From Cricetomys ansorgei (lineage: Eukaryota > Chordata > Mammalia > Rodentia > Nesomyidae), in NCBI GenBank assembly GCA_026225945.1, contig JAMJFZ010000711.1, positions 4,341,501 to 4,405,500 of the forward strand: a stretch of DNA of 64,000 nucleotides, given 5' to 3'. How positions within the stretch are numbered: position 1 is the stretch's first letter; every line of letters begins with the position of its first letter. Below, one piece after another: positions 12,071 to 25,700 of this stretch. The notes under the pieces were generated by a model, which was not told where the DNA came from, ran no database searches, and worked only from the letters and a program-made list of their open reading frames with translations. A program made the translations under genes and the position numbers.

Positions 12071-13349
12071 TAAATGAATTTTTCCATCCAGGAATTGACC
12101 TCATTAGACTGTATTTTTCCCTCTGCTTATTCCCATTTTAAAGCTCTGAACTCATACATATTTCTTTCTCCTACTACAAGTCAAGTGAAAAGTGTTTATC
12201 AGCACAAGGGTGTGTTCCAAAAAAAAAAAAAAGTGGAATCTCCAGACTCTGCTCAGATCATTCTTGGTTCTGTATTAAGGCACACACTCTCTTGCATCTC
12301 ACATTTACTCTGCCACCAACTATAGATCACGAAAGAAAATCTGAGCCTTATTCACACTGCTCAACCTAGGATGTAGCACCAACAGAGAAGAAAGATGAAC
12401 AAACCATTGACTTTCTTACTTACTTAAAAAGTAGATAGAATCTAAATAATTATTCATTTTGTTCTTTTTAAATTACAACCAGAGAGGAAGGCCTTGGGAC
12501 ATGGCTCCTAAGGCATAGCCCTTCCTGAATCTGGGCTGCAGCTTCTGTTTGAAAGGCCTCCCCTGCCTTGTTGGAAATGCTCGCTAAGCTCAGTCTGAAT
12601 TAAGGAAAGTTATGGAGATCTGTTGGCTCCGGCCACATAACTGAGGCTGCTCTTGCCAGATTTAATTCCCAGCCTCTTCCCTCCACAGCATGATGTATAT
12701 AAAGGTCCCTAAGGAAGCATGTCTTGGTTTACAACTGACGCATTCTGAAATGACCGCTTAGCATTAACTTCTGTTCCAATATTTTTTATCGTTTTAATAC
12801 TTGGGCAAGGGTTTTCTTTAATTACGGATTCAAAAGTAGATTTTGAATCAAAATGAAAATTGTGTAGTATGCAACCAAATACACCTTCATACAAGCTTTC
12901 TGGCACTCTCCAACCCTGGCAGGTTCAGGTAGGAATGGAAGCTTGGTCAGGGGCAGACAGTTTGTAATGGCAGAACTTGAGCCAACCCAGATTGGTCTTG
13001 TTCCAAAACTCCTTCTCTGGTTTAAATAACTACCTGAAATTGAATAATCAAGTTTAATTGATGTGCTGCTTAAAAAAAAAAGAGAGAGAGAGAATGCCTC
13101 TATCTGAGACAGTAAGAATATCTCCCATTAGTTTTAACACATCTTTTCTGTTTTAGGCACAATGAGTGTATTTACTCAGAACCATCGTATTTGGTGATGA
13201 CAAGAGATCAGAGTATAAGCACAATTTCAAAAACAGCCTTGCATAGAGGAAAATTCTATACAAAATCACTATAGCAACAAATTGTAGGATTATAAAAAAA
13301 AAAGGAAATAGTAACACTAAATTGTAACACCCACACTGTAGAAATTAAT
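12071..13349. other. Mostly unique DNA with a GC-richer patch
   Basis: 12480-12720 is richer in GC than its surroundings and ends in a TATATAAAG box (12696-12704). No supported exon follows. The remainder is AT-rich with short A tracts. Confidence 0.4.
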
Positions 13350-13480
13350 TAAAAGCACTAGCACGCATCGAGTGCCTTTATGAGTTAGAGACTATTGCAA
13401 CATTTTTACATGTACTAATTCATTTTATCTTTATGACAACATAATAAGTAGGTGTGATTACACCAAGTGTACTGAAAATA
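13350..13480 (-). repeat. MIR SINE fragment
   Basis: Reverse MIR wording: GAGTGCCTTTATGAGTTAGA, TTACATGTACTAATTCATTT, ATCTTTATGACAACATAATA, AGTAGGTGTGATTACACCAA. Confidence 0.6.
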
Positions 13481-13555
13481 TGGTGGTCCCTGGCAAATAC
13501 GTGGAACTATGAAACAAAATCACTGAAAATGAAATAGTCAAGACTTAAGGTAAAT

Positions 13556-13615
13556 CAAGGCCAGTGGCACATGCCAAGCGAGCCAGGACTACATAGCGGG
13601 ACTCTGTCTCAACAC
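13556..13615 (+). mobile_element. B1-like fragment
   Basis: GGCCAGTGGCACATGCC followed by GACTACATAGCGGGACTCTG and TCTCAACA resembles a deleted, old B1/proto-B1. Confidence 0.45.
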
Positions 13616-13769
13616 AAGACTTGCTCTTATAATATTAATCCCGTTAAAGCAAGATTTTGTTTTATTCATTATCTTATTCTATATTAAAAATGGTGATTGT
13701 CATGTAGTAGTAATGAAGACAGTAACTTCAATAATAACAATTGCTATCACATGTTATCTTCTAATTACC

Positions 13770-13965
13770 TACCAGCTAGTCATTTATAAAAATAAACTCA
13801 TTAAACACCATAGTACCCTAGGAAGGGATGTGTTATTATGATCCTCATTTTTCAAGTGGAGAAACGGAGGCCCCAAGAACCTAAGGGAGCTTCCACATGA
13901 GTAGGATTTAAACCAGAGTGAGCAAGCTCTAGAATCTATCCTCTGCTTTACGTGAGTGCTGTAGT
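13770..13965 (-). repeat. MIR SINE
   Basis: Good reverse MIR: TATTATGATCCTCATTTTTC, AGTGGAGAAACGGAGGCCCC, AACCTAAGGGAGCTTCCACA, AGGATTTAAACCAGAGTGAG. Confidence 0.68.
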
Positions 13966-14050
13966 CACCTCGCACTCTGAATGTTGAATTCTGCCTGAGG
14001 AAAGGTGTACAACATTTAACTGTTGTTAAGTCTTATGGATAGATAGTGCC

Positions 14051-14446
14051 TTAGTTTGGATTTCTATTGCTGTGATGATATACCATGACCAAAAAACAAA
14101 TTGGAGAAGAAAATATTTATTTTGCTCACAGTTACATGCAGTTTATCATCAAAGGCAGTGAGGGTAGGAATTCATGCAGAGCAGGAGACTGGAGCCAGGA
14201 GGTGATGCTGAGACTACACAAGGGTGCTGCTTACTGGCTAGCTACCCATGGTTTGCTCAGCCTGATTTCTTAGAGCACCATGACCACCACCATAGGGATG
14301 ACACCACCCACAATGGGCTGGACCCTCCCCCATCAATTACTAAATAAAAATGCCCTACAGCCAGATCTTATGGAAGCATCTTCTCGATTGAGAGATTCTC
14401 CTTTCAAATAACCCTACCTTGTGTCAAGTTGACATACCCAGGACAG
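14051..14446 (+). mobile_element. Rodent interspersed repeat, copy 1 of 4 (family not named)
   Basis: Shares order and wording with 42543-42950: GGATTTCTATTGCTGTGATG, CCATGACC, GGTGCTGCTTACTGGCTAGC, TGGTTTGCTCAGCC, CAATGGGCTGGACCCTCC, TATGGAAGCATCTTCTCGAT, TTGTGTCAAGTTGACATA. I know this as a common rodent repeat but cannot assign its RepeatMasker name with confidence. Confidence 0.75.
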
Positions 14447-14760
<314 letters not shown>

Positions 14761-14799
14761 TCAGAAAGAAAAAAGTCAGACAAATAATTCATACCTGGA

Positions 14800-15000
14800 T
14801 TGGAGTCTAGTCATTGGATCCTGTCTTGTGAGGACTGGAAATCTGGCTCCACAGCTATCTCTATAAATCACTTGAGTGGATGATTTGTGATTATTTTCTG
14901 CTCATTAGCTTCCTCACTAGCAAAAGACCAATAATACAGTTTTCATCTGGCTCACCCACTAGGAGGATTTGGTAGTTGCATATAAAATGCTGAGAGAAAC
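14800..15000 (+). repeat. MIR SINE
   Basis: Forward MIR pattern: GGAAATCTGGCTCCACAGCT, ATAAATCACTTGAGTGGATG, ATTAGCTTCCTCACTAGCAA, GACCAATAATACAG. Confidence 0.5.
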
Positions 15001-16063
15001 TCCTGATAAGCATGAACAATTCTATGTGAGTATTTTAAGTGACATCTTAAGATCCCCACATGATAAAGATACCTCACGGTAAGTTAAAAATGATTTTTTT
15101 TTCTTCCAAGACTATTTTAAAAGGCTCTTTCCATTCATGGTCGAATTATGAATTCAGTAAATTATGAAGGCGGACAGATGGTTGACTTGGCAGTGTAGGG
15201 GGACTGCTGTGCAAACCTACCTGTGTTCACAGAGATACTTAAATGTTTTCGAATATAGAATATTTTTATCTTTATGATGAGATCAAATGGACTTGGTTTT
15301 CACAGCCTTTTCAAGCCTTCAATTTGGTTGGTAGACTTTATGTATATTAAAGAATAAATTTTGTAATTAGCCCCCCCCACATAGGGTCTCACAGTGTAGC
15401 ACTGCCTGTCATCACACTGTAGATGCCCCTCCCTCAGCCTGCTGATGCTGTTACAGTGTGTCCCAGCATGCCCCACTGTATGGTTTACTTTAAAATGGTC
15501 ACTGCCAAGGTGGTCAACACCATTCTTCACATTAAAAGAGCTCCCTTTCTTCTAAAGGAAGGGCCTGGTAAACAGCTTTCAGGTTCACTCTGAGCACTGA
15601 CTCCTCTTCCACAGCAGGTGGTCTTGTGAGCTCCTGGCTTAAAAGAACAGATGGCCCAGATTTGGGGTAAGAGATGGGAATCTTTGTCATCTTTATTGTT
15701 TCCATCTCTCTCAACTCCTTCTAGCATCCTGTTTACTTTCTTGTGCCTCTGGCACAGTTGTGAAAATACCTTTCCGTTTTACAGGTTAATAGATAAAGAG
15801 GCTAATATAAGTTTGGAGATGGAGATTGGACCAAGCAATTCACTAGAAACGTCATATTTTCCAAATGAGGAAACTGTGTCTCAGGATCACTGAGATGTGT
15901 CAAATATTCATTATTAAGTTGGAGCATGTGAAGATATGCAACCCAAATGTGACTGAATCTTGTTCTCAATAGATTTAGTGAGTGGATCTACATTGTGTCT
16001 TCCATATATAGCATCAATAGCCATCTATGTTAAAACAAAAATCTAGTTTATTTTGCATTATTT

Positions 16064-16111
<48 letters not shown>

Positions 16112-19029
16112 TGTTTTCCCTTGCTACTCTCCCTATTTATTTTAGATCCAGCATGGTTTCTCCTGATGCTATAGTTTGTCTTCATTGAGGTTTAAGCATC
16201 CAGAGAGCTTCTTGTTGAAGTTGAAGTTCAGAAATAGACTGTTTCTGCCACCTGCAAGCTTGTGGCAGCAGTTACTCTAGAATGTATTATTTTTCCTATC
16301 AGTGAAATCTGTTACTGGCAGGTGCGGGCTACCCTGATCATGAGAAAGGTGTGGGGTTTACAAGGGAGAAATGTAAGGGGAAAACAAGCCTCTGACTAGA
16401 TCCCTTTTATAAACACTGAAGTTTGGGCCTTTTTTCTGCCTTCTTTGCAAAGACCTTTGTTGACTCACGCATAGTCTCAGCTATTCCCACAATGCAACCT
16501 ACCATTTTCTTCAGTATTTTCCCACAGGACTCCCTTTGCTTATAGCATCCTACTTAGCCAAATGGCATTTGTCCCTGTCCAGCTCCTTAGAAAATGCCAC
16601 CTCTGATAGCATCTCTTTCTTTTCCATCTTTGTCTATGCTGGAACCCTTGCCTAGGCTAGACTTCTAGATTCTCTGTCGTATCTGAAAGCCACAAAGTGA
16701 GATGCTTTCCATCTTTTACAATGGTGTATCACAACCGCCAGAAATCTAGACTACCTCCTGCAGATCCCCATATTCCCCTAGATAGATGGAGGAATCTGCT
16801 GGACCATTAGGAGGTCTACACTAAAGGAGAAGGAATGGTCTTCCTTATTTCTTTCAATCTTCTAGAGCAGCATTGTTCTTGTCCCAACTGTGTTTGCTGC
16901 TCTGGTTTTAGTGATGGAACACTTTCTTCTGGGGTGCTATGAGCCATAAAATCAGTCCCTCCTCAAGACTGTCTCTCAGCAGGGAATAGACAAGACAAAT
17001 ATAGGCTATTTTGCTTGAGCATTATTAACATTCCATGTTGAAGACATTTTCTTTCTCAGATGATGATCCAATTTTAAAGTCCCAGAGTTCAAAAGTTAGC
17101 ATAAGAGAGATGGGACATTGACTGAGATCATGGCAGATATGAAGTCCTTGTCCAGCAAGACATTGGGAAGCTGCTGATCACGGATGACATCCCCAGAAGC
17201 TCTAGCCAGAATCCTCCTGTACACCACAGGTCCCCAGTTCTAGTTGTCTTTTTTGCTTTCTTTCCTAGAGATGATTTCTTTCCATTCCTTTTAAAAGGCC
17301 TTTGATTTATCCCTTATCCTTGTCATAAGGAGATCCCATCACAGAGAGTCCTGGAATGTTCTTTCTGGCCCTCTGTCAACAAGTAGACATCCATACGTGC
17401 TTCCCAATCAGCTTCTCTCTAACCACACATCTCACCTACTGGAGTCTTTAGACACATTCTTTTTAATGGGTCCAAAGAAAGATATTAAGGGGATTACAAA
17501 TGATTTATAATTCTTCTACATGAAATCCCATCCCATAATGACCAGATTAAATGTAAACTTCAAGAATACTCCAAATGACAGGAGTATTTCATTTGTGTGT
17601 GGGGGGGGGTGGTATGGCACTCCATTATATATAAATACCATATTTTATTTATTCATTTACATAATTGTTTGTCCAATGACTAAGTAGAACAGTCTAAACA
17701 AATTCACAACTTCTCCTTTCATAATAATTCTGCATAAGAGTATACTAGGCTATCTCCCTGTCAGTTCTTTGTGGGTTAGAGACTATATGTTGTCCACAGG
17801 ACGCATGAATAGAGTGGAGCACAAGTGATAGTGTCTTCCACATCGTAACTGATGATCTCAAAGTTCAAAGGCAGAGTTTACGTTTGGTGGAAGATCTACA
17901 CTCAGGCAAAAAACAAGGCTCAGAGGAAGGGAATGCTCCAGGTCATTTTTCATCCTTCTTCTGTGGAAGATGGTAGATAAAGTTGACTCTGGGACTTCTG
18001 ATTTCCAAGTCAGGCATCAGAAACCAGCATGTCCGTTGTTCAGTGCAACAGGTAACATCTATTTTGGTTGAAGTTAGATTCATTTGTACTCCGTGGGCAG
18101 CAACACCTAGTGAGGTCATGCCATATGTGGGTGCTTCTGTTGTTTCGTAATGGATTTGGATCATTGAATGTGCACTATTCAGCTTTCAAATGCACAATGA
18201 GGGTATGCAGGAAGAGCCTTCTTGGATGCTCTGATTGACCTCGTAAAGGGTAATAAAGCAAAAATCAATTCAACAAACTTAGAAGATTGAAAAGGAACCG
18301 ATTAAGATGTACAAATGGACTTTATTTTCAGCACGAGTCATCGTGAACGTTTGTTCAGCATGTAAAGCAAATGTCAGTACTTGACAAGGTGAAGAAAATC
18401 CATTCCCTGCTAATGTTCCTTACACCCACTATAAATGAAAATGAAAAGGAAGCGTGTTACAAATAGACCTAAAGCTCATAGCATATCTTCAGACACTGAG
18501 TTATGTTTAAGTCACTCACAATATGGCCAGAAGGAATTTTCAAACAAAAGATAATGTCTAAGCTCTTAAACCCTTGAGAAAAAGTAAGTCCAACAATATC
18601 AGAAGACTACTCCAAACCTTAGAGCTGTGCAGATCATCTGTAGGACTATAGCTCAACAACCTGTTAAAACTTCATTGAAGTGTTAAAGAATTCATATAGC
18701 AACAATGAAACAAAGACCATCCCCCCTGGCCTCAAATATTCAAATAAAATAATATAAGCTCACGTAACTGGAGAGGAATTTAGAGGATGTGCCTGCTCTG
18801 ACCAATTATTGAAATAATCAGTTATTCAGAAGAGCTGAAGATCTTCAGACTTTTAAATATATTTTTTAAATTCTATTACAGTTTTCATTTAATAAGTGTT
18901 TACAATCTATTAAGAGGTCTGCACACATAATTACTAATCCAGATATAAAATCTACATAATAGGTGTTTTGTATTCCCATCCTATTGCTAAACGTAATAGC
19001 TGACAGAATGGAGTTATAAGCTGAGATCT
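15001..19029. other. Mostly unclassified intronic DNA with one GT tract
   Basis: Apart from (GT)n at 16067-16110 and a G10 run near 17601-17610, I see no firm repeat. 16430-16620 has L2-like pyrimidine wording too weak to call. Confidence 0.4.
16067..16110. repeat. (GT)22 microsatellite
   Basis: Uninterrupted GT dinucleotides. Confidence 0.98.
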
Positions 19030-19228
19030 GTGGGTAAGGGGAGATGGCTTCACGGATAAGAGTGCTTGCTCTGAAAGCATGAAGACATAAATTTGAGTCA
19101 CCAACACCCACATAAAAAGCCAGACATGGCTGACATGCTTGTAACAGAGGCAGACTGATCTCTAGAGATCACCAGCTAGTCATCCTAATTAAAACAGTAA
19201 GCTTTGGACTCCTGGGAGTAGTGACCAT

Positions 19229-19281
<53 letters not shown>
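19030..19281 (+). mobile_element. B3 SINE
   Basis: tRNA-derived head GGGTAAGGGGAGATGGCTTC, AGAGTGCTTGCTCTGAAAGC and CACCAACACCCACATAAAAA, then the B3 body GGCAGACTGATCTCTAGAGA and TAATTAAAACAGTAAGCTTT. It ends in a (CA)n tract from 19232 grown from its A/CA-rich tail. Confidence 0.8.
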
Positions 19282-19283
<2 letters not shown>

Positions 19284-19474
19284 TAATACCCTTATTCCCA
19301 GATTCTAAATTCCATTCACTCTTCAGAGCACTGGAGTTTTATCAATCCTCTGAAATAAATTTCTAAAAGTCTTCAAGATTCAGTTTCTAAATCCAGTGGG
19401 AACATTGTGAACCTTACATTTTATCTTTTATCTTGGTGCAAGCTTATCTCTGATGCTTGCTTCTCACAAACATT

Positions 19475-19502
19475 TTATATATATATGTATATATATATAT
19501 AC

Positions 19503-19546
<44 letters not shown>
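19475..19546. repeat. (TA)n(CA)n microsatellite
   Basis: Alternating TA with GTA interruptions, then CA repeats. Confidence 0.95.
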
Positions 19547-19547
<1 letters not shown>

Positions 19548-19924
19548 TCCTACTTGCAGGTATGTAGTTCTCTTTGCATCTAGGACTTTTCTTTCTTCTC
19601 TGCTGTTTGACATCTCTTTATCCCTTATTATAATGTCCATTACATTCAACAATGACTTTCCCTCTGACTTTTCACATCCTTAGTGTTGGAATGTGTGTCT
19701 GTCTCTAGATTTCAGCTATGCTTCTGTGCCTCCCACCTGTCTGCCTACAACCACATCTTACCTTGCTTTCAATCCATATATCTAAATGCCCATCAGACAT
19801 CTCTACTGAAATGGCCCATAGCATATCACAATGAACACTCAAGGTCTTCGATTTTCAGATTATTGTTTTCTGTTAAATCCACTGTCTTAATAATCACTAA
19901 TAATATGACGTCACACTTAGGAGG

Positions 19925-20110
19925 ATGTGACTGAATTCAAATGTTCAAATCCTGACTTCACTCAGCACTAGCTGTATGATCTCTCAATGTCATAAGTTTC
20001 TTGTTTACATACTGAGGACAAGAATCTTACATAGCCATTTTGGGGGTTAATGGGTCTATATGTGAAAAAAAAACCTGGCTCATTATAACACAAATACTAC
20101 TCTAGTTACA
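19925..20110 (+). repeat. MIR SINE
   Basis: Forward MIR core: TTCAAATCCTGACTTCACTC, AGCACTAGCTGTATGATCTC, ACATACTGAGGACAAGAATC. Confidence 0.68.
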
Positions 20111-20119
20111 GCATCCAGG

Positions 20120-20985
20120 AATTTCCCTGAATTCCACTTACTACTTCACCTTAAATTGATTTCTAGGTCCTATCAAAGTGTCTTTAAGCATCTTTAATGG
20201 CTCCTCCTTTCTACATTGCCTCCATCGTAGCTCTCATTTGAAGAGTTCCCTTCCTTGCTGATACTGCAATCTCAATGGACCTCACTCCTGGCCCCACACT
20301 GCAGCCCACGTGGAGCCTTCTAAACTTTGACAGTGTTGCTGTCCTTATTCATCCTCCAGTCTCCCACACCACTTCCTTTCAGTTGAAGCACTTCTCCTTT
20401 CACTTCCCAATAAAAACAACAGCACTTTTGAGGCAGAGGCAGACATATCTCTCTGTGAGTTCGAGGCCAGCCTGGTCTACAGAGTGAGTTCCAGGACAGC
20501 CAGTTACAACCCTGTCTCAAAAAAAAAAAAAAAAAAAAGAAAAGAAAAACAACCAACAACAAGAAAAGAAAAATCAACAGCAGCAGCAGCTCACTTCCTT
20601 TCTCTGTGGACCTTCAGGCTTCTGTTCTTCCCCTCTTTTTCTCTCTTTTAACAAGCAAAATTACCCTTCCTGTTACCACAGCAATGCCTGGTACCATTCA
20701 CCAGCATAGTCACATGTGTAATAAGTGCAAGTACACTCAAGGAGTGTATCCTCTGCCTTAGATCTAGAAACTCTTCCCTGATTAGCCTGGTACAGAATGC
20801 CTGGCATCATCCTTGTGAAGACCTAAAAACAAGCCTACATTACAATTATCATTACTCATTGTTATTTGCTTTATTTATCTGTCTTACACTCTATAAGCTG
20901 GTAGAGCTAGAGGAGTGTGTTTTGATCTTTTTCTCAATTTCTGGTGTATAACCATGTGCCTAGCAAACACTAAATACTTACATTT
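20120..20985 (+). repeat. L2 LINE 3' end, interrupted by a B1
   Basis: L2 wording before and after the B1 at 20421-20575. 20760-20985 reads as the L2 3' terminus: CTTCCCTGATTAGCCTGG, CTTACACTCTATAAGCTGGT, GTGCCTAGCAAACACTAAAT. A second B1 sits at its end. Confidence 0.62.
20421..20575 (+). mobile_element. B1 SINE, 5'-truncated
   Basis: AGGCAGAGGCAGACATATCT, GTTCGAGGCCAGCCTGGTCT, ACAGAGTGAGTTCCAGGACA, CCCTGTCTC, then a 20-A run and an A-rich tail. The first third of B1 is missing. Confidence 0.93.
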
Positions 20986-20987
20986 TT

Positions 20988-21130
20988 GTTTTGTTTGTTT
21001 TTCAAGACAGGGTTTCTCTGTTGTAACTCTGACTGTCCTGGAACTCACTCTGTAGACCAGGCTGGCCTCGAACTCACAGAGATCTACCTGTCTCCTGAGT
21101 GCTGGGATTAAAGTTCTGCATCACCACCCG
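20988..21130 (-). mobile_element. B1 SINE with target-site duplication
   Basis: Full-length reverse B1: AAGACAGGGTTTCTCTG, GTAGACCAGGCTGGCCTCG, GAGTGCTGGGATTAAAG. It is flanked by a 19-bp direct repeat with one mismatch (20969-20987 and 21131-21149), and was inserted at the end of an L2. Confidence 0.95.
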
Positions 21131-21179
21131 ACTAAATTCTTACATTTTTATAAAGGCCGTATAAGTAAAAAAGATGTTA

Positions 21180-21430
21180 AATAAGTATTCACTTATTTAT
21201 TCCTATATTGAATGAGCCAGCTACAACTCTGTGCTTTGTGTTGTGAATTCAAAGACAAATTAAGCATAGCCTTTTCCTGAAGGAACTCCCAACCTACTGA
21301 AAGGAGCCACAGCAGTTGGGAAAACAAGCTTATCTAGCAGGTGCTGTCAGAGGGGGCATATGCTGAAAGGGTATTAAGAAAGGAATATGCTGATGTATTA
21401 TGATAATTACAATAAGAGGTAAGGGATGTA
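21180..21430 (-). repeat. L2 LINE 3' end
   Basis: Reverse L2 terminus: TTTATTCCTATATTGAATGA, CTGTGCTTTGTGTTGTG, CCTGAAGGAACTCCCAACCT, AGCAGGTGCTGTCAGAGGGG. An imperfect GA tract follows at 21438-21470. Confidence 0.6.
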
Positions 21431-22436
21431 CACAATGAGAGAGAGAGAGACAGAGAGAGAGAGAGAGATACTAATACTCAGCAGAGTATCACTGAGTCAA
21501 GTGACTGCATTTAGTCTGCATTTAGTCAAAATGAATCAAAATGAATCTGGGTACAGCAGCCCCTTTCTTGCCCTTCTCACTATTTAAATTGCATTGTTAG
21601 TAACCTCTTCTCCAACCTCAGACAAAGCTACAAACACTCTAGGCAGTATTGTCCCAAGTGTTGCAACCTTTGGTACTGCAACATGACAATGTCATCCACA
21701 GACCTGCTGGACTGCACTGATAGCTCTCTAAGCCACATGAGGACTGCAGGTCATAGATTGAAAACACCTCTATATAATATCTGCACTTGAGAATGTTTTT
21801 TAGGTTGTTGTTTTCCAAATTCATAGATGACTACTGTTTATTGCCAAATTTTTACGTCTCTGGGGTAAAATTAAAGAACAGCTTTTCAGTGTCTACATGT
21901 TCACACTGTTGCTATCCACCGCCCTCCATTGGACAGAAGCCTCTATGAGATTTACAGTTCCTTCCAATTTCGGTGTCTATTTTACAAAATGGTGGTATAC
22001 TAGCATATACTATAGTAATAACCTGCATTTTCAAGACCAAAGGGCCTGTTTATCTGCAAATTATGTGTTATAGTTGTTCCTGCCGCTGTGTGTTCTTGGC
22101 CCCTCTGTAATCAGCTAGCAGTATTCTTGTGGTACCACTATTTGCTGTCCTTCAACTACCTTCAGACAAGGATAGCCTGAAGTCTTGACTGGGAACGCTC
22201 TCTTTCCAGAAACCCTTGGATCTAGGTTTTGTAATCTATCGACTTTGGAAACCTAAGTAGAACTGACTTTAGATATGATATCTTACACATAAATTTTAAT
22301 ATTACTATATGTATATATTCATTAATAATGTTGCTTTACTGTTAACTTTGGTGTTTTTTCTTTTTAAGTTAATTGGTTGGCTATGTTTCCTTTTTACTAA
22401 TTTTTAAAGTTAGAATATGAAGTAATGAGTTTTGTG

Positions 22437-22461
22437 ACATATATATATGTACAAAATGTAC

Positions 22462-22493
<32 letters not shown>

Positions 22494-22500
22494 GCATGTA
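22437..22500. repeat. (TA)n tract with local dyads
   Basis: TA repeats containing short palindromes such as GTACAAAATGTAC. The next 250 bp (22500-22760) may be an antisense L1 3' end (TAATCCCCACTCTGATTTCA), but this is weak. Confidence 0.8.
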
Positions 22501-23689
22501 CATATCCATGTACACTTTGTTCATACTCCTCTGCCTTCCCCACCACACTCCACTTCCCCCTGCCCACTCTTTCTGGTGCCCTTCTTCCTCTCAGATAATC
22601 CCCACTCTGATTTCATGTCACATGTATCCCATGACCCTTCTGTTTAACCTCATCTCCTTCCCATATAACTTTTGATTTGGGGATGTCATGAATAACTTTT
22701 CCTGACCTTCCATTTGACAAAGTAAACTTCACATATGTAAGTGCAAGTCTTCTTTCTCTTTCTCTTGTCCACGGTATAGCTATGGAACACAATTGTCTCA
22801 CTCTGCTATCAGTCCCTCTGCAAATAACTTAAAAAAAGCAAAACGCAATTTCAATTTGTACCTTCTACTTTTGTTGTTGTTGCTGTGCAGTTTTGGTAAT
22901 TCTTCTTCTTTATGCTCCTCTAAACTGCTTATTTTAGAAGCTGTGGGTGGAAATCAACAAATTCTCTGTGCATTTTCGAAAACTCCTCAAAAGGAAACAC
23001 ATTTGATAATTGCATAATCCAAAGAAACTTTGGCCTTTTCTTTGGAAACAGGCACAAAGACTGCCACATTGTTCCTTCTGCTTTTTCTTTCTAAATTGAT
23101 GCTGGGATGTTTGATTTATCGAATAGCCTTAGGAAAGAATACCTGTGAGGGTTTCAGGAGTATCTTAGATACTGTTGGATAGTAAAGCAATTTACTAATT
23201 TCAAATTATTAAATATTATAAAGTTAACCAATTAGAAAGTGGTACTGAGAGTTTTATAGGCGACATGGACCAGCAATAATGCACAGGATGGATAATTTTG
23301 TCGTAAAACCACCATGCTTATATGTCACCCGGTAACACTGTGTATGCTGAGGAGCTGCTCTGAAACAAAAGACAAAATCCCACACATGAAATAAAAATAA
23401 AATAAAAGTTTTAGCTCACAAAACACTTGAACTAAGGCGAGGTGCACAGGAAGAGAAAATTATACATTTAGCTTTTGAGTTCTGCTAATATGAAGTTATA
23501 ACTGAGAACAAAGATAACTTGGGGAAAAGCAATATAGAATACAAAGAAAAGTTTTATATACTAAGCCTGCACCTTTGTTCTGCCTTTTTATTAGCTGACT
23601 TCTCCATTCAAGCAGGTCCCTCTCCTTTCTTCTTTGTTCTGCTGCTCCCTCTCAGGGCCCTCTGGCTTCTCTGTCCCTCCATAATGGGC

Positions 23690-24040
23690 TGTGTTCCCTG
23701 TGCTTCCCAAACTTCCCCAGTTCTGATATTGTTCCAAAAACTAGCTCAGGACTTGACTGCTTCTGTGAATCTTTCCTGAATAGCCCCCACCTTTGTGGCT
23801 CCTTGTGTTCTCTAAAGCAGTATTGTTTTGTCCACTGAAAGTCAAGTTATTATTGTTTACTGAAAGAGTGTTTTTTCTTTTATTCTCAAGTCTTGCATTT
23901 CTAAAGTCATCTCTTACTAACCCATAATCCTGTTGAATAGAGCTGCTTTGTATCAATTTGTTAGCATACCCTCAAGCCCTCAAATAGTGCCCAAACACAC
24001 AGTAGATACTCAAATGCCTAGTGTGTTTTCTCAATAACCA
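23690..24040 (+). repeat. L2 LINE 3' fragment
   Basis: Forward L2 cues: GAATCTTTCCTGAATAGCCC, then AGTGCCCAAACACACAGTAG and ATACTCAAATGCCTAG at the end. Confidence 0.5.
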
Positions 24041-25585
24041 CTGCTAAAGTGACAGTTGTTAGGATCATCATTGGCAACTAAAATGTTTGGACAAAGCAAG
24101 TGTATAAAAAAACACCATTTTTTCTTTAAGTTTAAATAGCTACTTTCTTTACCTGTACAATCTTTTATAGGATAAATTAAAACATCCCAGAAAATGAATT
24201 CCTACTGATGCTTCTGGGGGCTGATCATCTGATGCTCACTGACCCCTTAGGAAGCAGAAAATATCAAATTTTCTGTTAGCCAAGTATTTTCTTGGTTCCA
24301 GTGCTGTTGCTTTGAAGTCATTATGTGTTGTTCTGATGACTCCAAAATTCAGCCTTAGAACTAGAGCCCTCTTCTGGTGTCATGGCATAAAGTGTGTGCG
24401 GTTTCACGATGCACATATTAACTTCTCAAGTTGTGACTGCAGTTCTATTTGTTTGATATCTTTTCTGTTCAACTTTTCAACACAGTGTGTAATCCATTTT
24501 GTTGATTCACTCTGTTGAGTTTACTATTGAACCGTTCGTTTAATTTAATGACTAACAAAGGACTCAGATAAAATTCTTTGTCCCATTTTTAGAGCCTAGC
24601 AAAATTAGTCACACCTCCCACATCTGAAGGTATCAAACCTAATTAGACTCTCCAGTGGATCACTTTTTAGGGCAAAAACAAGTCATAGAGACATTGATGC
24701 TTCCTGTCTGGAACAGAGGGAGCCTTCCCAGGCTTTCTAGGTATTGACCTGGATCAAATGTTCCACAGAAAGCTAGACTAGAAGATGAAGCTGCGATGTA
24801 GTTAAACTCTTGTGCGGTATTATTCCTGGGTGCTAAAGTCATTTTCCTTCACCCAGGAATGGTGAAGCATGACAATTAGTGATGGTGTTGAATCTTGGAT
24901 TTCTCCAGCATAATTCTTTCTTTTTCCAGATATTTTTTGTTTTATATTTTATATTATTTTATGTCTCTTTCTTTTCATCATAAATTCAGAATTAACCTCA
25001 ACAACTTGCAAGGTTATAGTTTTCTCTTTTTTTACCACAATACAAGTTCCCTGCCTTCCCATGTTAAATGCTTCCTGATAATAGGCCATTACAGCTTTCA
25101 TGAGAGGACACTGATTTTTTTATTTTTATGTTCACCAAAGTGAAGGCAGGCAAAGCTGTGGGCAGTAAATGACAGTGTCAGTCACAGTACTCCCACTGTG
25201 TTCTAGAATGATACTCATTTTATTGCCAAGAATTATTGTATTCATTCCCCTGACTAATTGATCCAGTCTTCAATTCAATAAATACTTACTGCACAAGTAA
25301 ATATTTTACTATTCTTGAAAGAGTAAACCAAATTATTATGGGGAAAAAATTTTAAGCCATGACCTGTAGGGCAAATTCTAATGATTGGGAGGTTTCTGGC
25401 AGCAAGAAACAAGACTGAAATCATAGACCAGAACCACACATTAAACAGAGGGCCACAAATGAGCAAGAAGGAGCTCAGGTTTTCCTTAGGAAAATCTTGC
25501 CATTTCTAAGCATAATCGTCCTTTATTAGTAATATCAAGAATAGATTATAATTATTACAGCAAAACAGTATTGAACATTCTGCTA
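24041..25585. other. No firm feature
   Basis: AT-rich intron. A short reverse L2-like phrase at 25270-25300 is too small to annotate. Confidence 0.4.
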
Positions 25586-25589
25586 CACA

Positions 25590-25700
25590 TATTAATACAT
25601 CTGTTTACTCATTTTAATCTTCACAAGCATGCTATGAATTAAATTATCTCTCCTAGACAGTGTACTACTAGAATCCTAAAATGCTGAGGCTTAAAGACAG
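25590..25700 (-). repeat. MIR SINE fragment
   Basis: Reverse MIR phrase TACTCATTTTAATCTTCACA with AGCATGCTATGAATTAAATT. Confidence 0.5.
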
